From Thalassospira marina (GTDB lineage Bacteria > Pseudomonadota > Alphaproteobacteria > Rhodospirillales > Thalassospiraceae): DNA of 64,000 bases. The DNA lies in the NCBI RefSeq assembly GCF_002844375.1, contig NZ_CP024199.1, forward strand, positions 2,405,001 to 2,469,000. Direction: 5' to 3'. The position numbers and the translations under genes were made by a program. The notes below the pieces were generated by a model. That model worked only from the letters and a program-made list of their open reading frames with translations. It was not told the origin of the DNA and did not search any database. This document shows, one piece after another, positions 42,883 to 52,101 of the stretch (position 1 is its first letter; each line of letters starts with the position of its first letter).

Positions 42883-43887
42883 ATGAAGTGGGGCGTGATC
42901 AGCACAGCCAATATTGGAACGGCAAAAGTCATTCCGGCGATGCAGCAAAGCGACAAGCTGGAGATTCTGGCCATTGCCGGCCGCGATCTGGAAAAAACCC
43001 GCGAGGTCGCCGAAAACCTGCGCATTCCACGCGCCTATGGTTCATATGAAGAATTACTGGCCGATCCCTCGATCGAGGCCGTTTACAACCCGCTGCCCAA
43101 CCACCTGCATGTGGAATGGACCATCAAGGCCCTGGAAGCGGGCAAGCATGTCCTGTGCGAAAAACCGATCGGCATGAACACCGAAGATGCCCAACGCCTG
43201 CTCGACGCCCGCGAAAAAAGTGGCAAACAGGTGCTTGAGGCTTTCATGGTGCGCCATCACCCGCAATGGAAACATGCCCAGGAACTGGTTGCCAGCGGGC
43301 AGATTGGCGAGCTGACGGCAGTTCAAAGCATTTTCACCTACCACAATACCGACCCGTCGAATGTGCGAAACAAAAAGGACATTGGCGGCGGCGGACTGCT
43401 TGATATCGGATGTTATTGCATTGTTGGCCCGCGCTATATTGTCGGGCGTGAACCGGTGCGTGTGGTATCGTTAATGGATAAAGACCCGAAATTTGGCACT
43501 GACCGCCTGGTTTCAGGGATGCTTGATTTTGGCAGCGGGGTTCAGGCCAGCTTTGTTTGCGGCACACAATCTGCTGCTGTACAGCGTGTGCATATTCTGG
43601 GCACCGAAGGACGCATTGAAATTGTCATGCCCTATAACCCGGTGCCGGAAAATCCTGCTGTCATCCGTGTCGGCACGCAAAAGCAGCCGGGATTTGATGA
43701 AGCCCGCGAAATCACCTTCCCGGTTTGCAATCACTATACCCTGCAGGGCGAAACCGCGACGGCCATTTTTAATGGCAGCATCGAGGTTGATTATCCCATC
43801 GAAGACGCCATCAATAATATGAAGATCCTTGATAGCCTTGCCCGCTCTGCCCGCACTGGCAGCTGGGAAATGGTGGATCACAAATAA
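42883..43887 (+). CDS. Gfo/Idh/MocA-family oxidoreductase
   Basis: 334 residues. An N-terminal Rossmann domain (WGVISTANIGTAKVIPAM ... IAGRDLEKTREVAENL) binds NAD(P). The catalytic-site hallmark EKPIGMNTEDAQ holds the conserved Lys in CEKP. The C-terminal domain continues through GGGGLLDIGCYCI. Such enzymes oxidise sugars or cyclitols or reduce related imines. The ATG at 42883 has GGAG seven bases upstream; upstream frame readings run through the tRNA region and were discarded. Ends at a strong terminator. Confidence 0.94.
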   Translation: MKWGVISTANIGTAKVIPAMQQSDKLEILAIAGRDLEKTREVAENLRIPRAYGSYEELLADPSIEAVYNPLPNHLHVEWTIKALEAGKHVLCEKPIGMNTEDAQRLLDAREKSGKQVLEAFMVRHHPQWKHAQELVASGQIGELTAVQSIFTYHNTDPSNVRNKKDIGGGGLLDIGCYCIVGPRYIVGREPVRVVSLMDKDPKFGTDRLVSGMLDFGSGVQASFVCGTQSAAVQRVHILGTEGRIEIVMPYNPVPENPAVIRVGTQKQPGFDEAREITFPVCNHYTLQGETATAIFNGSIEVDYPIEDAINNMKILDSLARSARTGSWEMVDHK

Positions 43888-43923
43888 TCGGCCTGCGGCT
43901 TCGCACAGCCCGAACCAGGCAAT

Positions 43924-43957
43924 AAAAAAGGACATCGCCGGTCGCGATGTCCTTTTT
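43924..43957. terminator. Bidirectional terminator
   Basis: AAAAAGGACATCGC-type arms 43926-43938 and 43944-43956 around a short loop, followed by T and preceded by A runs. Confidence 0.9.
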
Positions 43958-43978
43958 GTTTGGGCATATGCCGCAAAA

Positions 43979-45145
43979 TCAGGCAGCAAAAACCTTCTTC
44001 ATCCGCGTGATGGCTTCTTCCATCATTTCCTCGCGTTTGCAGAAGCAAAAACGCACAAAATGGCGCACATCGCCCTGCTGATAAAAGGCGGAAACCGGAA
44101 TGGCGACCACCCCCACCTTTTCGATCAGATACTGGCAAAAGGCCTCGTCATCGCCTTCAAACCCCAGCGGGCGGAAATCGCAGGTGATAAAATAGGTCCC
44201 CTGGGAATCCAGCACATCAAAACCAACTTCGCGCAGCCCCTTCATAAGGTAGTTGCGCTTGTTTTCCATATCGGCGGTAAAACCGGCAAAATAGCTGTCA
44301 TCCTGGTTAAGGCCATAGGCCACGCCGTGTTGCAGGTTCGGTGCCGTTGTAAAAACCAGGTACTGATGGGCTTTTGAAATCGGCTCCAACAGTTTGGCGC
44401 AGGCAGTGATGTAGCCTACTTTCCAGCCCGTCAGTGAAAAGGTTTTGCCTGCCGAGCCAATCCGAACACAGCGATCCCGCATACCGGGAAAGGTCATTAG
44501 CGGGCGATGCTTGCGACCATCAAAAACCAGATGTTCATAAACTTCATCGCACAGGGCATAGGCATCGTGCCGGGTGACCAGCTCTGCCACAAAAGCCAGT
44601 TCATCATCGGTAAAAACCTTGGAACAGGGATTCATCGGTGAATTGATCAGAACCAGCTTGGTTTTGTCGGAAAAGGCTGCTGCCAGTTCCTCGCGCGGCA
44701 ATTCCCAATGCGGCGGGGTTACGCGCACCAGTTTGGGAATGCCCCCTGCCAGCTTCACAATCGGCAGGTAGCTGTCATAAAGCGGCTCGATCAGGACAAC
44801 CTCGTCACCCGGTGCCACCAGCCCCAAAATGGCGTTTGCCAGGGCTTCGGTCGCGCCAGCCGTCACCATGACTTCGCTTTGGGCATCGATATCCAGGTCA
44901 TAGAACCGTTTATTATGGCGGGCGACGGCTTCGCGCAGTTCGGGAATACCCATCATCGACGGGTACTGGTTGGACAGGTTCATGGTTGCATCCGCCGCAG
45001 CCTGGCGAATATCGGCCGGGCCATCGGTATCGGGTGCACCCTGCCCCAGATTGATCGCCTGGTGTTTACGGGCAAGGCCACTCATGACTTCAAAAATCGT
45101 AATACCGCCCGATGCAAACAATGGATTGCCGATAAAATCCGACAT
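43979..45145 (-). CDS. PLP-dependent class I/II aminotransferase
   Basis: 388 residues. It follows the aspartate/kynurenine-aminotransferase fold type I. The Schiff-base Lys lies in SAGKTFSLTGWKVGY, and other anchors include INLGQGAPD, GATEALANAI, NSPMNPCSKV and CDEVYEHLVFDG. It may act on methionine, kynurenine or other amino acids; the YbdL-like start (LARKHQAINLGQG) suggests a broad methionine/aromatic enzyme. The ATG at 45145 (MSDFIG) is preferred over GTG 45148. Monocistronic. Confidence 0.94.
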   Translation of the reverse strand: MSDFIGNPLFASGGITIFEVMSGLARKHQAINLGQGAPDTDGPADIRQAAADATMNLSNQYPSMMGIPELREAVARHNKRFYDLDIDAQSEVMVTAGATEALANAILGLVAPGDEVVLIEPLYDSYLPIVKLAGGIPKLVRVTPPHWELPREELAAAFSDKTKLVLINSPMNPCSKVFTDDELAFVAELVTRHDAYALCDEVYEHLVFDGRKHRPLMTFPGMRDRCVRIGSAGKTFSLTGWKVGYITACAKLLEPISKAHQYLVFTTAPNLQHGVAYGLNQDDSYFAGFTADMENKRNYLMKGLREVGFDVLDSQGTYFITCDFRPLGFEGDDEAFCQYLIEKVGVVAIPVSAFYQQGDVRHFVRFCFCKREEMMEEAITRMKKVFAA

Positions 45146-45445
45146 CACGAACCGTCCTTTTACCTGTCTTGGTCAAATCTTCTTGCGCAGGCGATCACCA
45201 TATGATGGCAAAGCAGCCCTGCATGTTTCTGTATCTTCATATGTTTCTGCCACGATGGCAGGGCAATGACCAGCATCGCGCACCGATAGGCGCAATAAAA
45301 CAGGCAATCATGCCTCATCCCACCCGCAAAAATAGAATCGGTGCCCCGCAACATGCCTTTTGTTTGGTCTGATTGCGCACGGAAATAACAATTTTGGCGC
45401 GGCAGATTTTACAATTTTTCCAGATGCCTCTCGATGCGTCATCAT

Positions 45446-45466
45446 TTTGCATATTTTTTATGCAAA
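45446..45466. promoter_or_regulatory. Possible activator site upstream of glnB
   Basis: TTTGCAT, seven bases, ATGCAAA. It is ~115 bases before the sigma-54 element, a normal distance for an NtrC site. The sequence is only loosely like the NtrC consensus. Confidence 0.3.
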
Positions 45467-45581
45467 CTGCCTAAAATACGATCAGCAAATAATAAATTTT
45501 CCATGATAACCGGTGGGTTTTACTAGGTTTTCGCCATAAGACTCCCTAGAATATCGGCACTCGGCGACGGGAGCTTAAAAC

Positions 45582-45597
45582 TGGCACGCGCCGTGCT
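45582..45597 (+). promoter_or_regulatory. Sigma-54 promoter of glnB-glnA
   Basis: TGGCAC, five bases, GTGCT. It has the obligatory GG and GC at -24 and -12 with correct spacing. It lies ~53 bases before glnB, as expected for NtrC-activated nitrogen control. Confidence 0.75.
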
Positions 45598-45649
45598 AAC
45601 CACATTGACCGAGTTCATCGCAACTCTCGCACAAAGCAGAGGGCGCTTA

Positions 45650-45988
45650 ATGAAAAAGATTGAAGCCATCATCAAGCCGTTCAAGCTTGACGAGGTTAAG
45701 GAGGCCCTTCAGGAGATCGGCCTTAAAGGGATTACCGTTACCGAAGCCAAGGGCTTTGGCCGTCAAAAAGGTCACACGGAACTTTACCGTGGCGCTGAAT
45801 ATGTGGTCGATTTCCTGCCGAAGGTGAAGCTTGAGATTGTTGTCGAAGACACGCTGGTCGAGCGTGCAATCGAGGCAATCCAGCAGGCTGCCCATACCGG
45901 CCGGATCGGCGATGGTAAAATTTTCGTATCCTCGCTTGAGGACGCGATCCGTATCCGTACCGGCGAACGGGGTAACGACGCGATCTGA
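45650..45988 (+). CDS. glnB: PII nitrogen regulatory protein
   Basis: 112 residues. A PII signal protein that senses 2-oxoglutarate and ATP/ADP and controls glutamine synthetase adenylylation and NtrBC. MKKIEAIIKPFKLDEV is the family start. The T-loop GFGRQKGHTELYRGAEY has the uridylylation Tyr51. It ends with RIRTGERGNDAI. The ATG at 45650 has AGAGGG seven bases upstream; the longer frame starts inside the sigma-54 promoter and was discarded. It is 63 bases before glnA. Confidence 0.98.
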   Translation: MKKIEAIIKPFKLDEVKEALQEIGLKGITVTEAKGFGRQKGHTELYRGAEYVVDFLPKVKLEIVVEDTLVERAIEAIQQAAHTGRIGDGKIFVSSLEDAIRIRTGERGNDAI

Positions 45989-46051
45989 TCGGTCGTTACG
46001 TTTCTGCTCGCCATACGGTCACTGAATTATTGAGTTTTAAAGGGTTGCATC

Positions 46052-47461
46052 ATGTCTGACGCTGCTTCAGTACTTAATTTGATCAAAGAAAAAGGCATCC
46101 AGTTCGTGGATCTGCGCTTTACCGATTCCAAAGGTAAATGGCAGCACACCGCGCAGGACATCTGCTCGATCGATGAAGACGTCTTCACCGACGGCATCAT
46201 GTTCGACGGTTCGTCCATTTCGGGCTGGAAAGAAATCAATGAATCCGACATGGTTCTGATGCCCGATCCCTCGACCGCCGTTGTTGACCCGTTCACCGCA
46301 CAGCCGACCCTGATCGTTTTCTGTGACGTTATCGAACCGGCGACCGGCCAGGGTTACGAGCGCTGCCCGCGTTCGACCGCAAAACGCGCACTTGCTTACA
46401 TGAAATCGGCCGGTATCGGCGACACCGCATATTTCGGTGCTGAACCTGAATTCTTCATGTTCGACGACGTTCGCTGGACCACCGCTGGCGAAGGCATGGG
46501 TTACCAGCTTGACTCCGAAGAAGGTCCGTACAACACCGGCACCGAATTCGAAGGCGGCAACCGTGGCCACCGTCCGGGTCCGAAGGGCGGTTACTTCCCG
46601 GTACAGCCGGTTGACTCGGCCAACGACATCCGCGCCGAAATGGTCAACTACATCAACGAAATGGGCGTGCGTTGCGAAAAGCACCACCACGAAGTTGCTC
46701 CGTCGCAGCACGAACTGGGTATCGGTTTCGGCACCCTGATCGAACATGCTGACGCGATCCAGATCTACAAATACTGCATCCACATGGTTGCACACCAGTA
46801 TGGCAAAACCGCAACCTTCATGCCGAAACCGGTATGGGGCGACAACGGTTCTGGCATGCACACCCACCAGTCGATCTGGCACGAAGGCAAGCCGCTCTTT
46901 GCTGGTAACGGCTATGCTGACCTGTCTGACACCGCTCTGTACTATATCGGCGGTATCATCAAGCATGCCAAGGCGCTGAACGCATTCACCAACCCGACCA
47001 CCAACAGCTACAAGCGTCTGGTTCCGGGTTTTGAAGCACCGGTTCTGCTGGCATACTCTGCCCGTAACCGTTCGGCTTCCTGCCGTATTCCGTACACCGC
47101 TTCGCCGAAGGGCAAGCGCGTTGAAATCCGCTTCCCGGATGCCCTTGCCAACCCGTACCTGGCATTCTCTGCCATGCTGATGGCTGGCCTTGACGGTATC
47201 GAAAACAAGATCCACCCGGGCGAAGCAATGGACAAGAACCTCTATGATCTTCCGCCGGAAGAACTCAAAGAAGTTCCGACCGTTTGCGCATCCCTGCGTG
47301 AAGCACTGGAAAGCCTGGACAAGGACCGCGAGTTCCTGAAGAAGGGCGACGTGATGAGCGACGACCTGATCGATGCTTATATCGGTCTGAAAATGGAAGA
47401 AGTTATCCGTTTCGAACAGTCGCCGCACCCGGTCGAATTCGACATGTACTACAGCGGCTAA
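46052..47461 (+). CDS. glnA: Glutamine synthetase type I
   Basis: 469 residues. It makes glutamine from glutamate, ammonia and ATP and forms a dodecamer. Diagnostic sites are FDGSSISGW, the metal site EPEFFMFDD, KHHHEVAPSQHE, NGSGMHTHQS, NPTTNSYKRLVPG and the adenylylation Tyr in MDKNLYDLP. It is therefore the GSI-beta form controlled by GlnE and PII. Codon use is strongly optimised (nearly all favoured codons), unlike most neighbours, as expected for an abundant enzyme. Ends at a strong terminator. Confidence 0.99.
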   Translation: MSDAASVLNLIKEKGIQFVDLRFTDSKGKWQHTAQDICSIDEDVFTDGIMFDGSSISGWKEINESDMVLMPDPSTAVVDPFTAQPTLIVFCDVIEPATGQGYERCPRSTAKRALAYMKSAGIGDTAYFGAEPEFFMFDDVRWTTAGEGMGYQLDSEEGPYNTGTEFEGGNRGHRPGPKGGYFPVQPVDSANDIRAEMVNYINEMGVRCEKHHHEVAPSQHELGIGFGTLIEHADAIQIYKYCIHMVAHQYGKTATFMPKPVWGDNGSGMHTHQSIWHEGKPLFAGNGYADLSDTALYYIGGIIKHAKALNAFTNPTTNSYKRLVPGFEAPVLLAYSARNRSASCRIPYTASPKGKRVEIRFPDALANPYLAFSAMLMAGLDGIENKIHPGEAMDKNLYDLPPEELKEVPTVCASLREALESLDKDREFLKKGDVMSDDLIDAYIGLKMEEVIRFEQSPHPVEFDMYYSG

Positions 47462-47491
47462 TTGGTTCGCCAATTACCAACGTAATCGGAG

Positions 47492-47522
47492 CGCCCGGCA
47501 TTTTGCCGGGCGTTTCTTTTTT
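47492..47522 (+). terminator. Terminator of glnA
   Basis: CGCCCGGCA (47492-47500) and TGCCGGGCG (47504-47512), followed by TTTCTTTTTT. Confidence 0.92.
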
Positions 47523-47627
47523 GAGCACCCGAACAGCACGTGCCGCTTCCGACCACCCATTGGCCTACAAGGGACAAAGGCGCGAAGAGGCTGCGTCACA
47601 ATAACATGCCCCCAACAACCAACACAA

Positions 47628-47655
47628 AACCCCGCCTGCAGATGCAAACGGGGTT
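47628..47655 (-). terminator. Terminator of the diguanylate cyclase gene
   Basis: AACCCCG (47628-47634) with CGGGGTT (47649-47655); TTTTG follows on the minus strand. Confidence 0.65.
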
Positions 47656-47682
47656 CTGAATAAATCGGGCTATCAGGCCTGA

Positions 47683-49395
47683 TTATTCTTCGATCAGATC
47701 AACATCTTTTTCGACATCATAAAGGGCATATTGCCCCTTCCCGGCCAGCTTTGCCTGATACATGGCCTTATCGGCACGGCGGAGTTGTTCGCTCATGTCA
47801 CAGAAACCGCCATCAAACACCGAAATACCAATCGATGCGCCAATCGGGCATACCTTGCCTTCCCAGACATAGGGTTCTGCCAGCGATTTAAGGATTTCAT
47901 CGGCCATTTTCGCCATTTCGGCTGCTTTGCCTTTATTGACGAAAACCAGGGTAAATTCATCGCCGCCCAAACGCGCCACTTCATCGGCACGGCGGGCAAC
48001 GCGCACCAAGCGGCGTGCGGTTTCAACCAGCACCCAGTCCCCGGCGGCATGGCCCAATGTATCGTTCACCTGTTTGAAACCGTCCAGATCCAGCAGGAAG
48101 ACAGCAGCAGGCGTTTCCGTGCCACGCAAAACCGATTCACAATGGTTGAGCTTCTGCATAAAGCGGGCACGGTTGGCAAGGCCGGTCAGTTCATCATTGT
48201 TGGCCTTGTTCTGCAATTCGCGGGCCGCCATTTTCTGCTTGGTGATATCGGCAACCCACCACAATACCGCTTCGCGCCCTTCAAAAGGCAGCGGCTCCAG
48301 CGAGGTTCGCAGCCAGCGGGCTTCTTTGGCACCTTGGGGACGAATGCGCAGTTCCACGTCATGCAACTCGCCCATGGCATCCATTTCAAGCAGGCTTTTC
48401 TCGCGATAACGTTCCGAAAGCAAAATGCTGTCTGTCGCATCGGTAATCGGCGTTTTATTGCTGACTTCGGCGGGTTCAGCCCCGTCCGCCCCTGCTGGGC
48501 TTTCAACTTCAACACCGAGAAGTTCGATAAAGGTCTGGTTGAAAAACAGGAACTTGCCCGTTTCGCGGTCTGAAATGCCAACGCCGATGGGGGCTTTTTG
48601 CAAAATATCGGTCAGGCGGGCGGCCGCACCGGCAACTTCGGCTTCGGCCTTTTTAAGCGAGGTAATATCAATCAGCGAGCCGATGGTGCCACCGATGGCC
48701 CCGCTGGGTGTTTTAAGCGTCGATGCTGCAAAAATAGCCGCCTTTTCCGAGCCATCAAGGCTGGCAAAGGTAATTTCATCGCTGATATTACCTTCCTTGG
48801 TCAGTAGCGGCTTTTCCTTTGCTTTCATCGTCGCATCAAGCTTGGCCGGTGCCACATCCGATGATTTGCGCCCCAAAACAGCATCAAGTTTGCTGCCGAT
48901 CAGTTCGGAAAAGGCCGTGTTGCAACGGTTGATTACGCCATCAAGGTTTTTGACGTAAATCGGGATCGGCAGAACATCGATCAGATGCTGGATAAAGAAT
49001 TTATGGTCGTTAAGCGTGCGGGTCATGGCCTCGCTACGGGTGATGTCGCGCAACATCAAAACCACAAGGTTTGACGGGCCATCAATCCTGCGCCAGGAAA
49101 TGCGGGTTTCGCCGACAATAAAGGCCGGAAGGTCGTGTTCGCCCTTTTTACCGATTTCCGAAAGGGCCTTGCGCACGGCTTCAACGCCGTCGCTATCCAC
49201 AAATTTTGCTTCGCGTGACAGAAGTGCCAGAAACTGCTTGAGCGCGGTGCCGCTTTTCAGGCCAATCGCGACCTTATCAAGCATTTTCAATGCGGCTTCG
49301 TTTGCATGCTGGATTACCAAATCAGATGCAGAAAGAAAAATAATGCCGTCGCGCCCCAGGGCAGCGGTCGCAACAATATCGGAACTGATCGCCAA
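47683..49395 (-). CDS. PAS-containing diguanylate cyclase
   Basis: 570 residues, cytoplasmic (no membrane helix). Two or three PAS domains (about 16-110, 130-245 and 255-390) precede a GGDEF domain (about 400-560). The catalytic RLGGDEF is intact. RRAD, five residues before it, is an inhibitory I-site, so the enzyme should make cyclic di-GMP and be feedback-inhibited. Other marks are DLDGFKQVNDTLGHAAGD and the end ADKAMYQAK. The start is uncertain: only a TTG at 49395 is available before a stop, without a clear ribosome site. Confidence 0.93.
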   Translation of the reverse strand: MAISSDIVATAALGRDGIIFLSASDLVIQHANEAALKMLDKVAIGLKSGTALKQFLALLSREAKFVDSDGVEAVRKALSEIGKKGEHDLPAFIVGETRISWRRIDGPSNLVVLMLRDITRSEAMTRTLNDHKFFIQHLIDVLPIPIYVKNLDGVINRCNTAFSELIGSKLDAVLGRKSSDVAPAKLDATMKAKEKPLLTKEGNISDEITFASLDGSEKAAIFAASTLKTPSGAIGGTIGSLIDITSLKKAEAEVAGAAARLTDILQKAPIGVGISDRETGKFLFFNQTFIELLGVEVESPAGADGAEPAEVSNKTPITDATDSILLSERYREKSLLEMDAMGELHDVELRIRPQGAKEARWLRTSLEPLPFEGREAVLWWVADITKQKMAARELQNKANNDELTGLANRARFMQKLNHCESVLRGTETPAAVFLLDLDGFKQVNDTLGHAAGDWVLVETARRLVRVARRADEVARLGGDEFTLVFVNKGKAAEMAKMADEILKSLAEPYVWEGKVCPIGASIGISVFDGGFCDMSEQLRRADKAMYQAKLAGKGQYALYDVEKDVDLIEE

Positions 49396-49532
49396 TGCAC
49401 ATATAAGCGCCGCTAACGGCGCACTCCCTGTTCAATCGCAGTATAACTTCGCAAATACGCCTTGGAACGGCAGGTCCCCTGCCGAAACCACAGGCCGCTA
49501 CTTACATGGAGAAGTTTTTCAGTATTACATCG

Positions 49533-49886
49533 TCAAAGCGCGGGCTTTTTTGCCGTCGGATTATCCGCCAGATCAATATAGCCACGATCCACACAATGTT
49601 CGAGTTCCCGACTGGCAGCCTTCATTTCCTCATACGCCTCGCGAAGCTGACGCAGTTTCTGGACTTCGGCCTCGGTCGGGTGGTTGGATTTGCCATCGCC
49701 CGCCAGTTTGAAGGCATAACGCAAATATTCGGCACGCGAACGTGCAACCGAAACCATCAAGGGCAGAATTTCATCAACCGTCAGGTCGGGTATGGCCGGG
49801 CTGATAACTTCATGGTTGATCTCCCGGATTACATGTTCAAGTGCCATACGGAAACGGCTTTTTGTGCGGCCAGGATCTTCGGTCAT
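49533..49886 (-). CDS. Hypothetical protein, helical
   Basis: 117 residues, predicted to be mostly helical and charged (RFRMALEHVIREINHEVISPAIPD, LREAYEEMKAASRELEHCVDRGY). No membrane segment, signal or recognised domain. The ATG at 49886 follows GGGAAC. It lies just upstream of the diguanylate cyclase on the same strand, 137 bases away, so a functional link to cyclic di-GMP signalling is possible but not shown. Confidence 0.75.
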   Translation of the reverse strand: MTEDPGRTKSRFRMALEHVIREINHEVISPAIPDLTVDEILPLMVSVARSRAEYLRYAFKLAGDGKSNHPTEAEVQKLRQLREAYEEMKAASRELEHCVDRGYIDLADNPTAKKPAL

Positions 49887-50143
49887 TTCGCGGTTCCCCC
49901 TATGGTTAACAACCCAGCAAACCATATGTTACGTGCGGTTATTTTAACTGATTCGTTTTCATGACAAAATGCCTAAAGCGGGCTTTTTTGTGATATTTGC
50001 ACGATTTACGCAAATGTCATCCCGCCATTGCCAGCCCATTACACCAATTGCGGGCTTGATAGAGGAGTTTTGTCCGGCTAGAGGTTATTTCACGCAAAAC
50101 TTCTCGCCGCCACCTGGTGGCGTCACGCAAAGGAACAGGCAAA

Positions 50144-50548
50144 ATGGAAGCACGGGTTAAATGGCTCGACAAGCTGACCTTCACCGGAACCAGCGGATCT
50201 GGTCATGGTGTGGTGATGGATGGGGACCGCGAAAACGGTTATGGCCCCAGCCCGATGGAAATGCTGCTTCTGGGTGTTGCAGGCTGCTCGTCGATTGATG
50301 TTGTGCATATCCTGCAAAAAGGCCGCGAAAACGTGCAGGATGTTGAAACCGACATCACCGCAGAACGCGCCGAAACCGACCCGAAGGTTTTCACCAAAAT
50401 TCACCTGCATTTCAAAGTGCGCGGTGAAAACCTGAATGAAGCAAAGATCGAACGTGCAGTTCATCTTTCGGCTGAAAAATACTGCTCGGCCTCGATCATG
50501 CTTTCAAAGGCAGCCGAACTGACACATAGCTGGGAACTACTGGATTAA
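50144..50548 (+). CDS. OsmC/YhfA-family protein
   Basis: 134 residues. The OsmC fold has the pattern PSPMEMLLLGVAGCSSIDV with the first reactive Cys, and SAEKYCSASIM with the second. In this family the pair reduces organic or lipid hydroperoxides, though the YhfA-like branch is untested. The ATG at 50144 has AAGGAAC nine bases upstream; the longer frame from 50117 lacks a site. It ends at a terminator. Confidence 0.92.
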   Translation: MEARVKWLDKLTFTGTSGSGHGVVMDGDRENGYGPSPMEMLLLGVAGCSSIDVVHILQKGRENVQDVETDITAERAETDPKVFTKIHLHFKVRGENLNEAKIERAVHLSAEKYCSASIMLSKAAELTHSWELLD

Positions 50549-50581
50549 TCCGGCTTTTACCCGCACAGGCCTATTATAAAG

Positions 50582-50618
50582 GCAACGGCATCCGCGTTCA
50601 CGGGGCCGTTGCTTTTTT
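50582..50618 (+). terminator. Terminator of the OsmC gene
   Basis: GCAACGGC (50582-50589) and GCCGTTGC (50605-50612), then six T. Confidence 0.9.
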
Positions 50619-50699
50619 GTTGGCACACCATGTGATAAAAAGAACCAACCCTGCCCCATCAGGGCGACAATATATCTGACCACCACAGGATCGCGTTTC

Positions 50700-51995
50700 A
50701 TGCAATTTCCACGGTTTTTTGTTCGCCCGCAAATATGCCTAGTGATGGCAGGCCTTTGCCTTGTTGCGGCCTGCGAAAAGGAACCGGGTCGGTATCAGGC
50801 ATCGGGCCACGCGATTACCACACCACAGCCCGGCACCCCCTTTGGTGAATATGTCAGCGACAGCCGCAGTAAAATTCATGATACGCTGGCTGATATTCGT
50901 TTTGGCGTGGAACAGCATCCGTTTGACGATTACACTCTTGATCAGGCTGTCAATATGCGGTCGCCCTATGAAATAAAACCCGATGCCGATGCCTGCGCGC
51001 AAAAAGGCAAAACCGTTACCAATGGTGATGGCGTGGGCTTTTTGATGGTTCATGGCCTGTCCGATGGCCCCTATCTTTTAAGTGATGTAGCTGCCTCTTT
51101 GCATGAAGCCCTGCCGTGCGCAACGCTGCATGGCCTGCTTTTGCCCGGGCATGGCACCGTACCGGGTGATTTGCGCGATATAGACCGCGCCGATTGGCAA
51201 AGCATGGTCAAATACGGCTTTGAAAGTTTTGATGCCGATATTCGCCATATCATCCCCGTTGGGTATTCAATGGGCGCGGCATTGGTGGTCAAGGCCGCCG
51301 AAAACCATCGCAATGACCCGGAACTTTCCGGGATGGTATTGCTATCGCCCGGTTTTCAGGCCTATAGCGAGCTGGCCTGGCTTAGCCCCTATATTCGTTA
51401 TGTGATGCCATGGGTGGATAAACACCGCGACCACGATGTGGCAAAATATGAATCCCTGCCGATGAATGCAGCAGCCGAATTTCAATTGCTGACTGTGCCG
51501 TTTGGCGAAAATACCCTGCCGCCCATCACCCAGCCGGTTTTTATGGCTGCAAGTTCGGATGACCGCACCGTTCGCAGCGATGTTGCCGTGCATTTCTTTT
51601 GTGGCAAAGTACAGTCAGACACCCGATATATGATATGGTACCAGGGTGAGGAAAAGGCCCTGGAAGACCGCATCCAGCCGATTTGTGATGATATTGATAT
51701 TGTCACATCGGCCAATCCTGACCTTCGCACTGTCAACCACGCCCACACGGCAATGACAATGCGCCCGGATAACCCGCATTATGGCCTGAATGGCGATTAT
51801 CGCCGCTGTGACCATTACAGCGAACCCGCCGATTACAAGGCCTGTGAAGACGATAATGACGACGCCATTTATGGTGAAACCAATCTTTTGGATTCTGCCA
51901 CGCCCGGAACATTGCGGCGCGGAACATTTAACCCCGATTTTGGCCGCATGATGGAAAAAATGACAGATTTCATCCATAAGGCGCTGGAACACTAA
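50700..51995 (+). CDS. Lipoprotein alpha/beta hydrolase
   Basis: 431 residues. An N-terminal lipoprotein signal (LCLVAAC, Cys ~25) anchors it in an envelope membrane. The hydrolase core has FLMVHGLSDGPYLLSD (oxyanion region), the nucleophile elbow GYSMGA and a probable catalytic His in VNHAHTAMTMR. Additional Cys and His residues are dotted through the C-terminal ~100 residues. It is probably an esterase or lipase for lipid or ester substrates at the cell surface. A second hydrolase starts 106 bases later on the same strand. Confidence 0.87.
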   Translation: MQFPRFFVRPQICLVMAGLCLVAACEKEPGRYQASGHAITTPQPGTPFGEYVSDSRSKIHDTLADIRFGVEQHPFDDYTLDQAVNMRSPYEIKPDADACAQKGKTVTNGDGVGFLMVHGLSDGPYLLSDVAASLHEALPCATLHGLLLPGHGTVPGDLRDIDRADWQSMVKYGFESFDADIRHIIPVGYSMGAALVVKAAENHRNDPELSGMVLLSPGFQAYSELAWLSPYIRYVMPWVDKHRDHDVAKYESLPMNAAAEFQLLTVPFGENTLPPITQPVFMAASSDDRTVRSDVAVHFFCGKVQSDTRYMIWYQGEEKALEDRIQPICDDIDIVTSANPDLRTVNHAHTAMTMRPDNPHYGLNGDYRRCDHYSEPADYKACEDDNDDAIYGETNLLDSATPGTLRRGTFNPDFGRMMEKMTDFIHKALEH

Positions 51996-52101
51996 CGGGT
52001 TTAAATCGTTACCACTGTAGCATTGTGGGCCGATCTGTATCCCGGGTTCATACCCACCCGCGCCCAAACCCCGATGACGCCGCAAAAACGAGACCGAATT
52101 A

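Larger units (their letters stand above)
45146..45649. other. Divergent upstream region of glnB-glnA
   Basis: 504 bases without a supported gene. It holds a sigma-54-type promoter (45582-45597) and a distal palindrome TTTGCAT...ATGCAAA (45446-45466) that may be an activator site. The rest is AT-rich. Confidence 0.6.

Noticed and set aside
46067..47473. 468-residue open frame antisense to glnA
   Set aside because: It mirrors the extreme codon bias of glnA on the other strand; the product has no recognisable domain and no ribosome site.
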